A stretch of 36,988 nt of DNA from Halogeometricum pallidum JCM 14848 (GTDB lineage Archaea > Halobacteriota > Halobacteria > Halobacteriales > Haloferacaceae), in contig NZ_AOIV01000001.1 of NCBI RefSeq assembly GCF_000337095.1, forward strand, positions 1-36,988, written 5' to 3'. Shown here piece by piece: positions 7,500-15,651 of this stretch. Numbering within the stretch: position 1 is the stretch's first letter; each line of letters opens with the position of its first letter. The translations under genes and the position numbers were made by a program. The notes under the pieces were generated by a model. It saw only the letters and a program-made list of their open reading frames with translations, ran no database searches and had not been told where the DNA came from.

Positions 7500-9002
7500 T
7501 CAGAAGAAGTCGTCCAGTCCCGACTGGTCGTCGTCCTCGGCGTCCGAGTCATCCGCGTCGTCGTCCGCCTCGTCGTCGGCGTCGCGGTCCAACACGTCGC
7601 CGTCGCGTTCCCCGCCGGACCCCTCGTCCGGTCCGTCGCCGCTCTCGTCCTCGCTTTCTCCCTCCGCCGTCGCGTCGTCGGGGACGGACCCGGCGAACGC
7701 GCCGCCGGTGTGAGCTTCCATCTCCACCTCGCGCATCTCCGCGGCGTCCTCGACGATGGACTGCACCTTGTTCGTCGTCTCGCCGCTCCCGGTGACGAAG
7801 GAGACGGCCGACTCGTCCAGGTCGTACCACGCGGCCATGGCGACGGTCACGTCCCGCGGCTTGCAGTGGTGCGTGATGGCCGCGAGGAAGGGGAGCACGT
7901 CGCGCCGGGCGGTGCCCATCGAGAACCCGCCCGACTCGGCTATCTTGCGGACCACGTCGTCGCGCGTCTTGTCCCGGGTCGACCGGTACGGCGCGCCGCC
8001 GTACCGCGTCCACCCGCCGTAGGTTCCGTCCCGCGCGGCGGCGACGCCGGCGGCGACGTTGTCCCCCGCGTACCGCCAGTAGGAGTAGTCCTGCGTGGCC
8101 ATCACGCGGCCCAACCAGACGTCGGCGTTGGCGAGGAACTCGTAGGCGCGGGCGAGTTCCTCGTCGTCGTACACCAGCGAAACCTTGTCCTCGATCCACT
8201 TCACCTGGTTGTCGGGCGTCTCGTCCACCGCGTACGACGACTGGAGGGCCTCGCGAGCCGAATCCTCCTTCAGCACCGAGTCGATGTACTCAAACAGGCC
8301 GATTGCGCTGTCGCGCGCGGCCGTCACGACGTCCTCGACGGCGAGGCGTTCGGTCCCCTCGGCGGCCGCCTGCAGGTCGTTGACCGCCGACCGAAGGTCC
8401 CCGGAGTTCACCTCCGCGATGCGGTCGAGGGCGTCGTCGTCGAACTCGATTCCCTCCTTGCGGAGGATGTCGCGGAGGACGGGGACGATAGAGCGCGCGG
8501 AGACGTCGCGGAACTCTATCTCCCGTGCGGCGTTGCGCAGACCGTTCGACATGTCGTAGTACTCGTTGGCGATGAGGACGATAGGCTGGTTCGACTCCTT
8601 GACGAGGCGGGTGACCGCGCCCGCGCCGCCGCGGTCGTAGTTGCCGTGGATGTTGTCCGCCTCGTCGAGGATGACCAACTGTCGCCCCTCCCGTTCGCCG
8701 TTGGCGTCGCCCGCCGCCGCGCCCGCCAGCGTCGCGTTCTTCGCGGCCCGACCGGCGAAGCGTTCGATGACGTCGGCCGTCCGCTGGTCGGAGGCGTTCA
8801 ACTCGACCGTCTCCCACCCCATGTCGGCGGCGAGAGCGTGCGCGGCGGACGTCTTGCCGACGCCGGGCGCGCCGTGGAGGACGACGGCCTCGCGGTGGTC
8901 GCCCCACGTCTTCCCCCACTCGGCGAACGCGTCGCGGGCCTTGTTGTTCCCGCGGACCTCCGCCAGCGTCGACGGTCGGTACTTTTCCGTCCAGTCTGCC
9001 AT
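7500..9002 (-). CDS. rfcL: Replication factor C large subunit (clamp loader)
   Basis: The 500-residue AAA+ protein loads the sliding clamp PCNA together with the small RFC subunit. It opens MADWTEKYRPSTLAEVRGNN, the standard RFC box. Walker A GAPGVGKT is at 44-51, Walker B with DEAD at 113-116, and NASDQR at about 69-74 is also typical. The C-terminal 80 or so residues are very acidic and low in complexity, as expected in halophiles. The last eight residues QSGLDDFF form a PCNA-interacting PIP box. The start ATG at 9002 follows directly on the promoter region shared with the divergent short-chain dehydrogenase. Confidence 0.96.
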   Translation of the reverse strand: MADWTEKYRPSTLAEVRGNNKARDAFAEWGKTWGDHREAVVLHGAPGVGKTSAAHALAADMGWETVELNASDQRTADVIERFAGRAAKNATLAGAAAGDANGEREGRQLVILDEADNIHGNYDRGGAGAVTRLVKESNQPIVLIANEYYDMSNGLRNAAREIEFRDVSARSIVPVLRDILRKEGIEFDDDALDRIAEVNSGDLRSAVNDLQAAAEGTERLAVEDVVTAARDSAIGLFEYIDSVLKEDSAREALQSSYAVDETPDNQVKWIEDKVSLVYDDEELARAYEFLANADVWLGRVMATQDYSYWRYAGDNVAAGVAAARDGTYGGWTRYGGAPYRSTRDKTRDDVVRKIAESGGFSMGTARRDVLPFLAAITHHCKPRDVTVAMAAWYDLDESAVSFVTGSGETTNKVQSIVEDAAEMREVEMEAHTGGAFAGSVPDDATAEGESEDESGDGPDEGSGGERDGDVLDRDADDEADDDADDSDAEDDDQSGLDDFF

Positions 9003-9206
9003 TATAGGACGGTGGTCGGAGCCGCGTTTAGTGGTTGCGGAGCGTCAGTCCCGGTGTCACCGACCGGGAGTCGGCGGGACGGGTCGTTCCGCGCACTCCT
9101 CGGCCGCCTCTTTCAGTCGAGTCGCGGAGCGAACCCCGAGCCACGTACCGGTATTTCTTTGCGACGGACGACGCGAACACGGTTAACGCGAGTGTGTAAT
9201 CACGAA

Positions 9207-9986
9207 ATGGATGAAACAATCGACGAGCGAACGGCGATAGTCACCGGGTCGAGCAGAGGAATCGGAAAACACGTCGCGAAGCGATTCGCGGCGGACGGCG
9301 CGAACGTCGTGGTCTGCTCGCGGTCGCTGGAGGACTGCGAAGCGGTCGCGGCGGAGATAGAGTCCGACGGCGGGTCGGCCCACGCGGTCGAGGTCGACGT
9401 GAGCGAGAAGCCGTCGGTCGAAAACCTCATCGAGGAGGCCGTCGACCGGTTCGGCCGACTCGACGTGATGGTGAACAACGCCGGCATCAACATCCGCGGC
9501 CCCGCCGAGGACATCACCCCCGAGGAGTGGCAACAGGTCCTCGACGTCAACTTGACCGGCGTCTTCTTCTGCGCGCAGGCGGCCGGCGAACGGATGATAG
9601 AACAAGGCGACGGCGGCAGCATCGTCAACATCTCCAGCATGATGGGAAGCATGGGCCAGCAGGACCGGACGCCCTACAACACGACGAAAGGCGGCGTCAA
9701 CAACCTCACGCGCTGTCTCGCCGTCGAGTGGGCGGAGCACGACATTCAGGTGAACGCCCTCGCGCCGGGGTACATAGAGACCGAGATGGTCGAACAGGCG
9801 CAGGAGGACGCCGACTTCGACAGAGAGGACGTCCAGAACCGAACGCCGCTCGGCCGGTTCGGCACGCTCGAGGAAATCGCGAACTGCGTCTCCTTTCTCG
9901 CCTCGAACGACAACTTCGTCACCGGAGAGGTGCTCACCGCCGACGGCGGCTGGTCGGCCTTCGGGTGGGGCTGTAAGGACGACTGA
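9207..9986 (+). CDS. Short-chain dehydrogenase/reductase (classical SDR)
   Basis: A 259-residue single-domain Rossmann enzyme. Cofactor motif TGSSRGIG is at 13-20, NNAG at 90-93, and the catalytic set S143 or S144, Y157 and K161 is intact (YNTTK). The residues after beta-2, CSRS, suggest NADP rather than NAD; this is an inference. The C-terminal end has the common GEVLTADGGWS motif. FabG and glucose 1-dehydrogenase proteins look alike at this level, so the substrate is open. The ATG at 9207 matches the usual length. It is divergent from rfcL with 204 bp between, and convergent with the ion channel gene 14 bp downstream. Confidence 0.9.
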   Translation: MDETIDERTAIVTGSSRGIGKHVAKRFAADGANVVVCSRSLEDCEAVAAEIESDGGSAHAVEVDVSEKPSVENLIEEAVDRFGRLDVMVNNAGINIRGPAEDITPEEWQQVLDVNLTGVFFCAQAAGERMIEQGDGGSIVNISSMMGSMGQQDRTPYNTTKGGVNNLTRCLAVEWAEHDIQVNALAPGYIETEMVEQAQEDADFDREDVQNRTPLGRFGTLEEIANCVSFLASNDNFVTGEVLTADGGWSAFGWGCKDD

Positions 9987-10000
9987 GGCGGATACGCTCC

Positions 10001-10996
10001 TCACTCCCGGTTCGGCCACTCGCGGGCGTCGGACTCTATCAGGCCGCGCAACTGCCGTCGCCGCCATCCTATCTCCGCGAGCGAGTCGGCGAACTCCTCG
10101 TCGGACGCCGCGGGAATCCCGGCGTCGCGGAGCGACTCGATGGAGGGGGCGGGCGGCGGGTCGTCCGCCGGTTCGACGAACGCCTCTTCGAGTAGCGAGA
10201 GGTAATCCTCCACGCTCGACCGAGCGCTGTCGACGATGACGTCGGCGGGTTCCCCCTCCTGCGATGTCCCGAAGCGGAGGAGGGTCAGCAACTCGTCGAG
10301 GTGGACGACGCTGACGGCGGGGGCGTTTCTGGCTCGCTCGCTGTGGAAGTGGTGCACGACGGGGTACGCCTTGTGGTTCGCCACGAGGGTGTCGAGGTCC
10401 GACGCCAGCGAGTTCAGCGGGAGGTCGAGCCCGCGGAACTCCTCGCCGTTCCACGCGTTCCGCAGTATCTCGTGGCTCCGGTCGCCGAGGCCGCTCACCC
10501 CGCTGGCGAACGCGCGCTTCTGCGTGACCGCGTCCAGCACCGAGAGGATGTACGTGACCATCAGCGTCACGAACAGCATCCCCGAGGCCGTCGTCAGCGC
10601 GGTCGCCACCTGCCAGACGCCGCCGTTCGGGGTGAAGTCGCCGTTCCCCATCGTGAACAGCGTGTAGCCGACGAAGTAGAACCGCTCGGCCCAGTCGATG
10701 GGACCGTTCTGACGGGTGTCAACGAGGGCGGCGTCGCCGCCGGCGAACAAAAGCATCCACCCACCCCAGAGGAGCGCTATCCAGACGAGGAGGCCGACGA
10801 CGAGTATCGTCGGCCCCGCGAGGGTCAACGGCCGGTGTCGGTCGCCGAACGCGCGTCGGAACAGGGTCCAGATGGCCTCCATCAGCCGCGAAGTGAGGGG
10901 ACCGGCGCCGCCTTGGACCCACAGCGTCGTCCAGAGGACGTCGACGGTCACCGCGAGGACCGAGAGCGCTCCCGCGACGAGATAGACCGGGTTCAT
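10001..10996 (-). CDS. Two-TM potassium channel-like protein with atypical selectivity filter
   Basis: A 331-residue protein with an N-terminal helix (about 2-22), a second helix (about 60-85), a pore segment and a following helix (about 128-155), then a soluble C-terminal half of about 170 residues. The pore reads YTLFTMGNGDFTP, with filter residues 115-120 TMGNGD in place of the potassium-channel TVGYGD. The helix-pore-helix layout and the GD after the filter support membership of the ion channel 2 superfamily. Ion selectivity is uncertain because Tyr is replaced by Asn at 118. The soluble tail has no domain I recognise and may be regulatory. GGAGG at 11001-11005 lies 4 nt before the ATG. 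Confidence 0.75.
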   Translation of the reverse strand: MNPVYLVAGALSVLAVTVDVLWTTLWVQGGAGPLTSRLMEAIWTLFRRAFGDRHRPLTLAGPTILVVGLLVWIALLWGGWMLLFAGGDAALVDTRQNGPIDWAERFYFVGYTLFTMGNGDFTPNGGVWQVATALTTASGMLFVTLMVTYILSVLDAVTQKRAFASGVSGLGDRSHEILRNAWNGEEFRGLDLPLNSLASDLDTLVANHKAYPVVHHFHSERARNAPAVSVVHLDELLTLLRFGTSQEGEPADVIVDSARSSVEDYLSLLEEAFVEPADDPPPAPSIESLRDAGIPAASDEEFADSLAEIGWRRRQLRGLIESDAREWPNRE

Positions 10997-11161
10997 CGTT
11001 CCTCCGACTCCGCCGCACCGTCTCTCCGAACCGCAGATTCGAGGGGTTCGCCGCGCGCTCCGAGCGTTCGTGAACGCATGGTCGGTCGTTCGGCGTCGCG
11101 GCCGAAAAAGCGTCTGGCGGGTCCCTCCGCTCCGGACGGCCGGTTCGTCCCGGCCCCCGGT

Positions 11162-11167
11162 GTTATC
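11162..11167 (+). promoter_or_regulatory. TATA-like element for the GTG-started membrane protein gene
   Basis: GTTATC lies 26-31 nt before the GTG at 11193. It supports that GTG over the more distant ATG at 11070, which lies in non-coding-like sequence. Confidence 0.55.
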
Positions 11168-11192
11168 CGTCCGACCCCCGAACTCATCGGCC

Positions 11193-11954
11193 GTGTTCCC
11201 GACGCTCGGCGTCCTCTGCGCCGTCGCCTTCGCCGCGGTGCACGTCTTCGCCGGTAAACTCCGGTTTCTGCGGGCCGTCCCGCGCAGTCGGTGGCTCTCC
11301 GCGGCGGGCGGCGTCTCCGTCGCCTACGTGTTCGTGCACGTCTTCCCCGAGATAACCGAGCACCACGCGCGGTTGACCGAGGGGCCCGCGGCGGCGAGCC
11401 CCCTCCTCGCCACCCTCACCGAACACGCCGTCTTCCTCGCGACGCTCGCCGGCTTCACCGCCTTCTACGGCCTCGAACAGTTCGCCAGGCGGTCCGGCTC
11501 CGCCCGCGACGGCGGTTCGGGGTCGTCGGAATCGTCGGAGTCGTCGGCGGCAACGGGCGCCTTCTGGGTCCACGTGGGGTCGTTCGCGGCGTACAACGGC
11601 CTCGTCGGCTACCTCCTCCTCCACCGCGAGGAGGCGGGCGCCGCGAGCCTCCTCCTGTACGCGGTGGCCATGGCCGTCCACTTCGTCGTCACCGACTACG
11701 GCCTGCGCGACCACCACCGAGATACCTACGACCGCGTCGGGCGCTGGGTGCTCGCCGCCGCCGCCCCCGCGGGCGTCGGCGTCGGCTTCTTCGTCGACGT
11801 TCCCGAGGCGGTGCTGTCGCTGCTGTTCGCGTTCCTCGCCGGCGGCATCGTCCTCAACGTCATCAAAGAGGAACTCCCCGAGGAGCGAGAGAGCCGCTTT
11901 TGGACGTTCGCCGCCGGACTCGTCGGCTACACCGTGGTCCTCCTCGTCGTCTGA
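11193..11954 (+). CDS. Multi-pass membrane protein, weakly ZIP-like
   Basis: The product has 253 residues and about seven to eight hydrophobic segments. A Ser/Glu/Gly-rich loop at about 103-117 is the only clear soluble part. HVFPEITEHH (49-58) lies at the end of the second helix, and the last part reads GGIVLNVIKEELPEE before a final helix. Both recall the metal-binding helices of ZIP transporters (HNFPE and HE.PE), but the match is partial and the key histidine of the second motif is missing. A metal transport role is therefore only a suggestion. The start is the GTG at 11193, placed by the TATA element 26-31 nt upstream. It is divergent from the channel gene. Confidence 0.65.
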   Translation: MFPTLGVLCAVAFAAVHVFAGKLRFLRAVPRSRWLSAAGGVSVAYVFVHVFPEITEHHARLTEGPAAASPLLATLTEHAVFLATLAGFTAFYGLEQFARRSGSARDGGSGSSESSESSAATGAFWVHVGSFAAYNGLVGYLLLHREEAGAASLLLYAVAMAVHFVVTDYGLRDHHRDTYDRVGRWVLAAAAPAGVGVGFFVDVPEAVLSLLFAFLAGGIVLNVIKEELPEERESRFWTFAAGLVGYTVVLLVV

Positions 11955-11998
11955 GCGTCGGGCGGGGTACTCTCAGCTCGCGAGATTCATCACGGACT

Positions 11999-12004
11999 GT
12001 TATG
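11999..12004 (+). promoter_or_regulatory. TATA-like element for the FMN-barrel gene
   Basis: GTTATG lies 25-30 nt before the ATG at 12029. It makes that ATG a better start than the in-frame ATG at 12002, which lies within the element. Confidence 0.55.
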
Positions 12005-12028
12005 CTAGTGGAGCGCGTACCGTCGGCT

Positions 12029-12481
12029 ATGTCAGACCAATCCGTCGCCATGAGTCGCGAAGAGGTACGAGCGTTCCTCGGGTCTGGTGGCACCGGCGTC
12101 GTCGCGTTCGCCAAGGACGACGAGTCGTACGCGATTCCGGTCTCCTACGGCTTCGACCCCGAGGAGGAACGGGTGTACCTGCGCCTCGCGTTCGCCCCCG
12201 AATCAGAGAAGCGGAAGTTCGTCAACGCCACGAGCCTCGTCTCCCTCGTCGTCGACGAGGAGACGCCGGAGGGATGGAAGTCCGTCGTCGTCCGCGGCCA
12301 CCTCGCGGAGGTGACCGAGGCGGCACTCGACTCCACCGTCGTCGAGGCGATGCGGACGATGGACATCCCGTTCGTCACCATCTACGACCGCCCCTCCGCG
12401 GAGTTGGAGTTCGAGATGTACCGCCTCGAACCCGAGGAACTCACCGGTCGCAGGGAGAAGCCCTCGCGCGGTATCGAGTGA
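12029..12481 (+). CDS. Pyridoxamine 5'-phosphate oxidase-like FMN-binding split-barrel protein
   Basis: A 150-residue protein of the flavin split-barrel fold. The N-terminal part has the usual GTGVVAFAKDDESYAIPVSY pattern, in which a small molecule is tested against a beta-barrel. It then shows YLRLAFAPESEKRKF and a VVVRGHL strand. Members bind FMN, F420 or heme and are often annotated as pyridoxamine 5'-phosphate oxidase-like; at this size a true PdxH role is unlikely. The start ATG at 12029 is backed by a TATA element. It is followed 45 bp downstream by the broken acetyltransferase gene on the same strand. Confidence 0.82.
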   Translation: MSDQSVAMSREEVRAFLGSGGTGVVAFAKDDESYAIPVSYGFDPEEERVYLRLAFAPESEKRKFVNATSLVSLVVDEETPEGWKSVVVRGHLAEVTEAALDSTVVEAMRTMDIPFVTIYDRPSAELEFEMYRLEPEELTGRREKPSRGIE

Positions 12482-12526
12482 CACACGCGGGACAGCTTCT
12501 TTTCGGCGAACTCACATCTCGGTAGT

Positions 12527-13145
12527 GTGTTTCCCGTCGAGATTCGCACCGACCGGCTCAGCCTCCGCCGCGCGACGCGCGAGGAGGTTTCCACGCTGGA
12601 GTGCTACGACTACTGCCGCGAGGGCGCCGAGGACATCGACGAGGTGACCCGGTACGTCCCGTGGGACCCGCACGCAACGCCGAAGGAGACGCTCGCTTTC
12701 TCGCCGCCTGCGAGGAGCGCTGGGACGACGGCGAGGCGGCCGAGTACGCCGTCAGACTGCGCGACACCGGCGAACTCCTCGGCATGACGGGTATCGACTG
12801 CGACTGGAAACACGACGCGGCGAGACCCGGTTCTGGCTCCGCAAGCCGTTCTGGGGGCGCGGCTACTCCGGCGAACGCGCCCGCGCCCTCCTGACGCTGG
12901 CGTTCGACCGCCTCGACTTCGGCCTCGCCGCCGTCGGCGTCGCCGCGGACAACCGAAAGTCCCGCCGGGCCGTCGAGAAGTACGTCGATGACGCGGGCGG
13001 CCGCTTCGAGGGCGTGATTCGACGCGGCCTCCCCCTCGCGGACGGCGACGTGCGCGACGAGGCGCGCTACAGCGTTTCACAAGAGGAGTGGCGCGAGGTG
13101 GGCGGCGCCGACGACTCGGTTCGGGTCGTCGAATCGCGGGAGTGA
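12527..13145 (+). pseudogene. RimJ/RimL-type GNAT acetyltransferase with two single-base frameshifts
   Basis: Three overlapping frames join into one acetyltransferase of about 206 residues. Frame one opens MFPVEIRTDRLSLRRATREE at a GTG and reads to about 12700 (PWDPHATPKETLAF). The next frame continues with LAACEERW to KHDAA at about 12821. The last frame continues with TRFWLRKPFWGRGYSGERA and ends at the TGA at 13143-13145. WLRKPFWGRGYSGE is the acetyl-CoA binding segment of this family. Each join needs one added base, so two 1-nt deletions are implied, near 12700 and near 12821. Third-position GC stays high throughout, so the damage is recent or the result of sequencing error. The gene ends exactly where a second, intact acetyltransferase gene ends on the other strand. 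Confidence 0.85.
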
Positions 13146-13661
13146 CTACAGGTCGCGTGCGACCATCTCGCCCCAGTGTTCGAACCCGTAGCGCTCGTAG
13201 AACGACTGCGCCCGGTCGTTCTCGCGGTCCACGTCCAGTACCATCCGGTCCAGCGGGAGGTCCTGTTCGCGGGCGCAGTCGACGGCGGCGTCCATCAGGC
13301 CGTCGGCGACGCCCGACCCCCGACGCTCGGGGGCGACGAATATCTCGTTGAGGACGGCGGCGTCCCACACGAACGACAGCGACTCGGGGAGCAGAAAGGA
13401 GTAGCCGACGAGTTCGGCGTCCGCCGTTTCGGACTCCGCGCCGGCAACGGCGACGTTCACGCACGCCGCGTCCTCGTCGACGCAGCGGTCCACCCAGTCG
13501 AGCCATCGCTCCCGGTAGCCGTCGGTGAGTTTCGCCTCGTACGCCTCCGCCTTGTCGGCGGGACCGGTATCCTCTCCGATGCCGAGTTCGAAGCCGCGCT
13601 TCAGTTGCCACAATCGCTCGGCGTCGTCTCTCTCGTACGGTCGGATCGTCGCGTCGGTCAT
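13146..13661 (-). CDS. GNAT-family N-acetyltransferase
   Basis: A 171-residue protein opening MTDATIRPYERDDAERLWQL, a typical GNAT start. The acetyl-CoA site is in the segment NEIFVAPERRGSGVADGLMD, where ERRGSGVADGL is the Q/RxxGxG/A motif. It ends with the usual SFYERYGFEHWGE. The acceptor is unknown; amino groups of small molecules or proteins are possible. An in-frame ATG nine codons upstream exists, but the 13661 start gives the common N-terminus. It is convergent with the broken acetyltransferase, the two stop codons touching without overlap. The two are distinct subfamilies and not duplicates. Confidence 0.87.
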   Translation of the reverse strand: MTDATIRPYERDDAERLWQLKRGFELGIGEDTGPADKAEAYEAKLTDGYRERWLDWVDRCVDEDAACVNVAVAGAESETADAELVGYSFLLPESLSFVWDAAVLNEIFVAPERRGSGVADGLMDAAVDCAREQDLPLDRMVLDVDRENDRAQSFYERYGFEHWGEMVARDL

Positions 13662-13709
13662 CGGTTCGTCGTCGGCGGAGAGGGACAAGAACGCGCCGAT
13701 ACCGCGCGG

Positions 13710-14378
13710 CTACTCGCCGAGCAGTCGCGCCAGCGACCGGCCGCCGCCCAGCCGAATCGCCACCACGACGGTCGAGACGAGAACCAAGGCGAAGCGGAAT
13801 CCAGCCATCGCCACCGGGAAGAGCCGTTCGACGCGGCCCTCCTCGACGGTTCGCTCCACCCCGCGCGTAGGCGCGGCGTCCAGCACCGTTCGGAACCGGA
13901 AGTTGGCCGTCGTCCGCGTCGGTTTCGGCTCCGGGGGGGAGAGGTCGACGAACGTCTGCACCCATCCCCGGTCGGTGGAGTAGTACAACTCCCCGTTGAA
14001 CACGTAGAAGCGGTCGTGGAGGGGGTACAGGGCGTTGACGCCGCCGAGAAACAGGTCCGGGAGGATGCCGGCTCCGAGGAGGCAGAACGCGCCCACCCAC
14101 GCCACCTTCAGTCCCCGGACGCCGTAGCGGCGGCGGAGCGCGGAGGCGGCGCCGCGCCGGGTGTCCCAGAGGAGGACGGCGAAGACGAACGCCGGGAGCA
14201 ACAGCGTGTGTCCGAGCGAGCGGTGCGCGCCCGGCAGCACCGGTTCGGCCAGCACGTCCAGGTCCGGGAGGGCGGTGAAGCCGAAGACGACGAGCGCGCT
14301 CCGCCGGTCGAACTCCTCGCCCAGGAGGGCGGCCCCGACGAGTCCGGCTATCGCGAGGTGGACGACGGTGGACGGCAT
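13710..14378 (-). CDS. YdjM/DUF457-like membrane-bound metal-dependent hydrolase homologue
   Basis: A 222-residue membrane protein opening MPSTVVHLAIAGLVGAALLG. H7, then the LPDLDVL motif and GAHRSLGHTL, fit the conserved His and Asp pattern of the YdjM family, which is annotated as membrane-bound metal-dependent hydrolase, although activity has rarely been shown. About four hydrophobic segments are visible. A soluble segment of about 80 residues with no motif known to me lies before the last helix. The ATG at 14378 is chosen because the 100 codons read further upstream are basic and serine-rich and cross the divergent promoter region. Confidence 0.72.
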   Translation of the reverse strand: MPSTVVHLAIAGLVGAALLGEEFDRRSALVVFGFTALPDLDVLAEPVLPGAHRSLGHTLLLPAFVFAVLLWDTRRGAASALRRRYGVRGLKVAWVGAFCLLGAGILPDLFLGGVNALYPLHDRFYVFNGELYYSTDRGWVQTFVDLSPPEPKPTRTTANFRFRTVLDAAPTRGVERTVEEGRVERLFPVAMAGFRFALVLVSTVVVAIRLGGGRSLARLLGE

Positions 14379-14488
14379 GGCCGTGAGTGACGCGGAGGAG
14401 CTCTTAACCTTCCCGCCCGGTCGCTCGTCGTTCGTCGAACCCCACTTTCGATATTCTTTTGCGTCGCAGTCGCGCAGAGGGCAGTAGA

Positions 14489-14527
14489 ATGGACCGGTAC
14501 GACCGAGGCGCGGGAGGGTCCCGATGA
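14489..14527 (+). CDS. Possible 12-codon upstream ORF overlapping the regulator start
   Basis: An ATG at 14489 opens MDRYDRGAGGSR and ends at TGA 14525-14527. This stop shares the bases ATGA with the start codon of the HTH regulator. A ribosome binding sequence (GGGAGGG, 14511-14517) lies inside it and serves the regulator. The overlap could couple translation or set expression. Whether it is translated is unknown. Confidence 0.3.
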   Translation: MDRYDRGAGGSR

Positions 14528-15231
14528 CGGACGTTCCGCGCGACGAACTCGCGCGACGCATCGCCGGCGAGATAACGCTGAGCGACGACGCGGGTGCGAC
14601 GCTCCGCAAGTGGCGCACGGACTTCGACATCTCCCAGACCGTGCTCGCCGAGGAACTCGACGTGTCGTCGTCGGTCATCTCCGACTACGAGAGCGGGCGG
14701 CGCGAGAGCCCCGGCATCGGCGTCGTCCGCCGGATGGTGGAGGCGCTCCTCGATATCGACGAGTCGCGCGGCGGCAGTCGCATCCGGCAGTACGCCCGCG
14801 TCATCTCCGCGGGGTTCGAGAGCGACATCGTCCAGGACCTCCGCGAGTACCCCACCTCGGTGCCGCTGGAACGCCTATACGAGGTGATGGACGCGACCGA
14901 ACTCGTCCGCGGCGACCACGATCAGGTGAGCGGCCACACGGTCATCAACAGCATCGAGGCCATCACGCGCCTCTCCTCCGAGGAGTTCTACCGCCTGTAC
15001 GGCCAGTCGACGAGTCGCGCGCTCGTGTTCACGCACGTCAGCCGCGGGGAGTCGCCGCTCGTGGCGATGCGCGTCGTGAACCCGACGCCGAACGCCGTCA
15101 TCCTCCACGGGTTGGAGGAGGAGGACCTCTGGGAGCACGCCGCCGCCCTCGCGGGCATCGACGGTTTCTCGCTCGCCATCTCGAACCGCGACCTCGACGC
15201 GATGCTCGAAGACCTGCGCACTCTCTCGTAA
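14524..15231 (+). CDS. XRE-type HTH transcriptional regulator with conserved archaeal C-terminal domain
   Basis: The 235-residue protein has an N-terminal helix-turn-helix of the Cro/CI type at about 23-80, with LRKWRTDFDISQTVLAEELD, then VSSSVISDYESGRR, the recognition helix. The C-terminal part (about 100-235) contains TSRALVFTHVSRGESPLVAM and RVVNPTPNAVILHGL. This looks like a ligand-sensing domain found in archaeal XRE proteins; the ligand is not known to me. A good Shine-Dalgarno sequence lies 6-7 nt before the ATG, so this gene probably has a leader. It is divergent from the YdjM-like gene, 145 bp apart. Confidence 0.85.
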   Translation: MTDVPRDELARRIAGEITLSDDAGATLRKWRTDFDISQTVLAEELDVSSSVISDYESGRRESPGIGVVRRMVEALLDIDESRGGSRIRQYARVISAGFESDIVQDLREYPTSVPLERLYEVMDATELVRGDHDQVSGHTVINSIEAITRLSSEEFYRLYGQSTSRALVFTHVSRGESPLVAMRVVNPTPNAVILHGLEEEDLWEHAAALAGIDGFSLAISNRDLDAMLEDLRTLS

Positions 15232-15320
15232 GCCTCCCTACTCTTCTCCCCGACTCGTCGTCGCGTCCGCCCCCACCTCGCCGCCGAGCGGAGGCCGCCG
15301 GACTCTTGTGTGCATCACCC

Positions 15321-15650
15321 GTGCGTGAACCCGTGCCACACGCTGACGCGGGGGGGTTACTCGATTTGTTGGGCGACCAGTCGGTCCGGGAGATACTCGT
15401 GCACACCAGCGAACGTCCGCGTTCCGCGAGAGAACTCGCCGCCGCGTGCGACGTGTCGAAACCGACCGTCTACCGGCGACTCGAAGCGCTCGAACGCCGC
15501 GACCTGCTGGCGCAGAAGACGCGCTACGACGCCGACGGCAACCACTACGCGGCGTACGCCTGCCGCCTCGAAGAAGTGACGTTCGGGGTCGACGCCGACG
15601 GACTCGCGGCCGACCTCGAGCGGGGCCGTCCGGTCGCCGCCGACGACTGA
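15321..15650 (+). CDS. ArsR-like winged-helix transcriptional regulator
   Basis: A 109-residue protein opening, from GTG at 15321, MREPVPHADAGGLLDLLGDQ. Haloarchaeal members of this group often begin with MRDPLP and have the same LLDLLGD segment, which supports this start; a GTG at 15333 is the alternative. The winged helix spans about residues 15-75, with the recognition helix in CDVSKPTVYRRLEALE. The C-terminal 30 residues are acidic. It probably represses or activates nearby or unlinked genes; no target can be read here. It lies 89 bp after the XRE-type gene on the same strand. Confidence 0.78.
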   Translation: MREPVPHADAGGLLDLLGDQSVREILVHTSERPRSARELAAACDVSKPTVYRRLEALERRDLLAQKTRYDADGNHYAAYACRLEEVTFGVDADGLAADLERGRPVAADD

Positions 15651-15651
15651 G

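Noticed and set aside
7443-9206. Long plus-strand open frame before the SDR start at 9207
   Set aside because: It runs antisense to rfcL and has valine/arginine-rich shadow composition. Only the part from 9207 matches a family (SDR).
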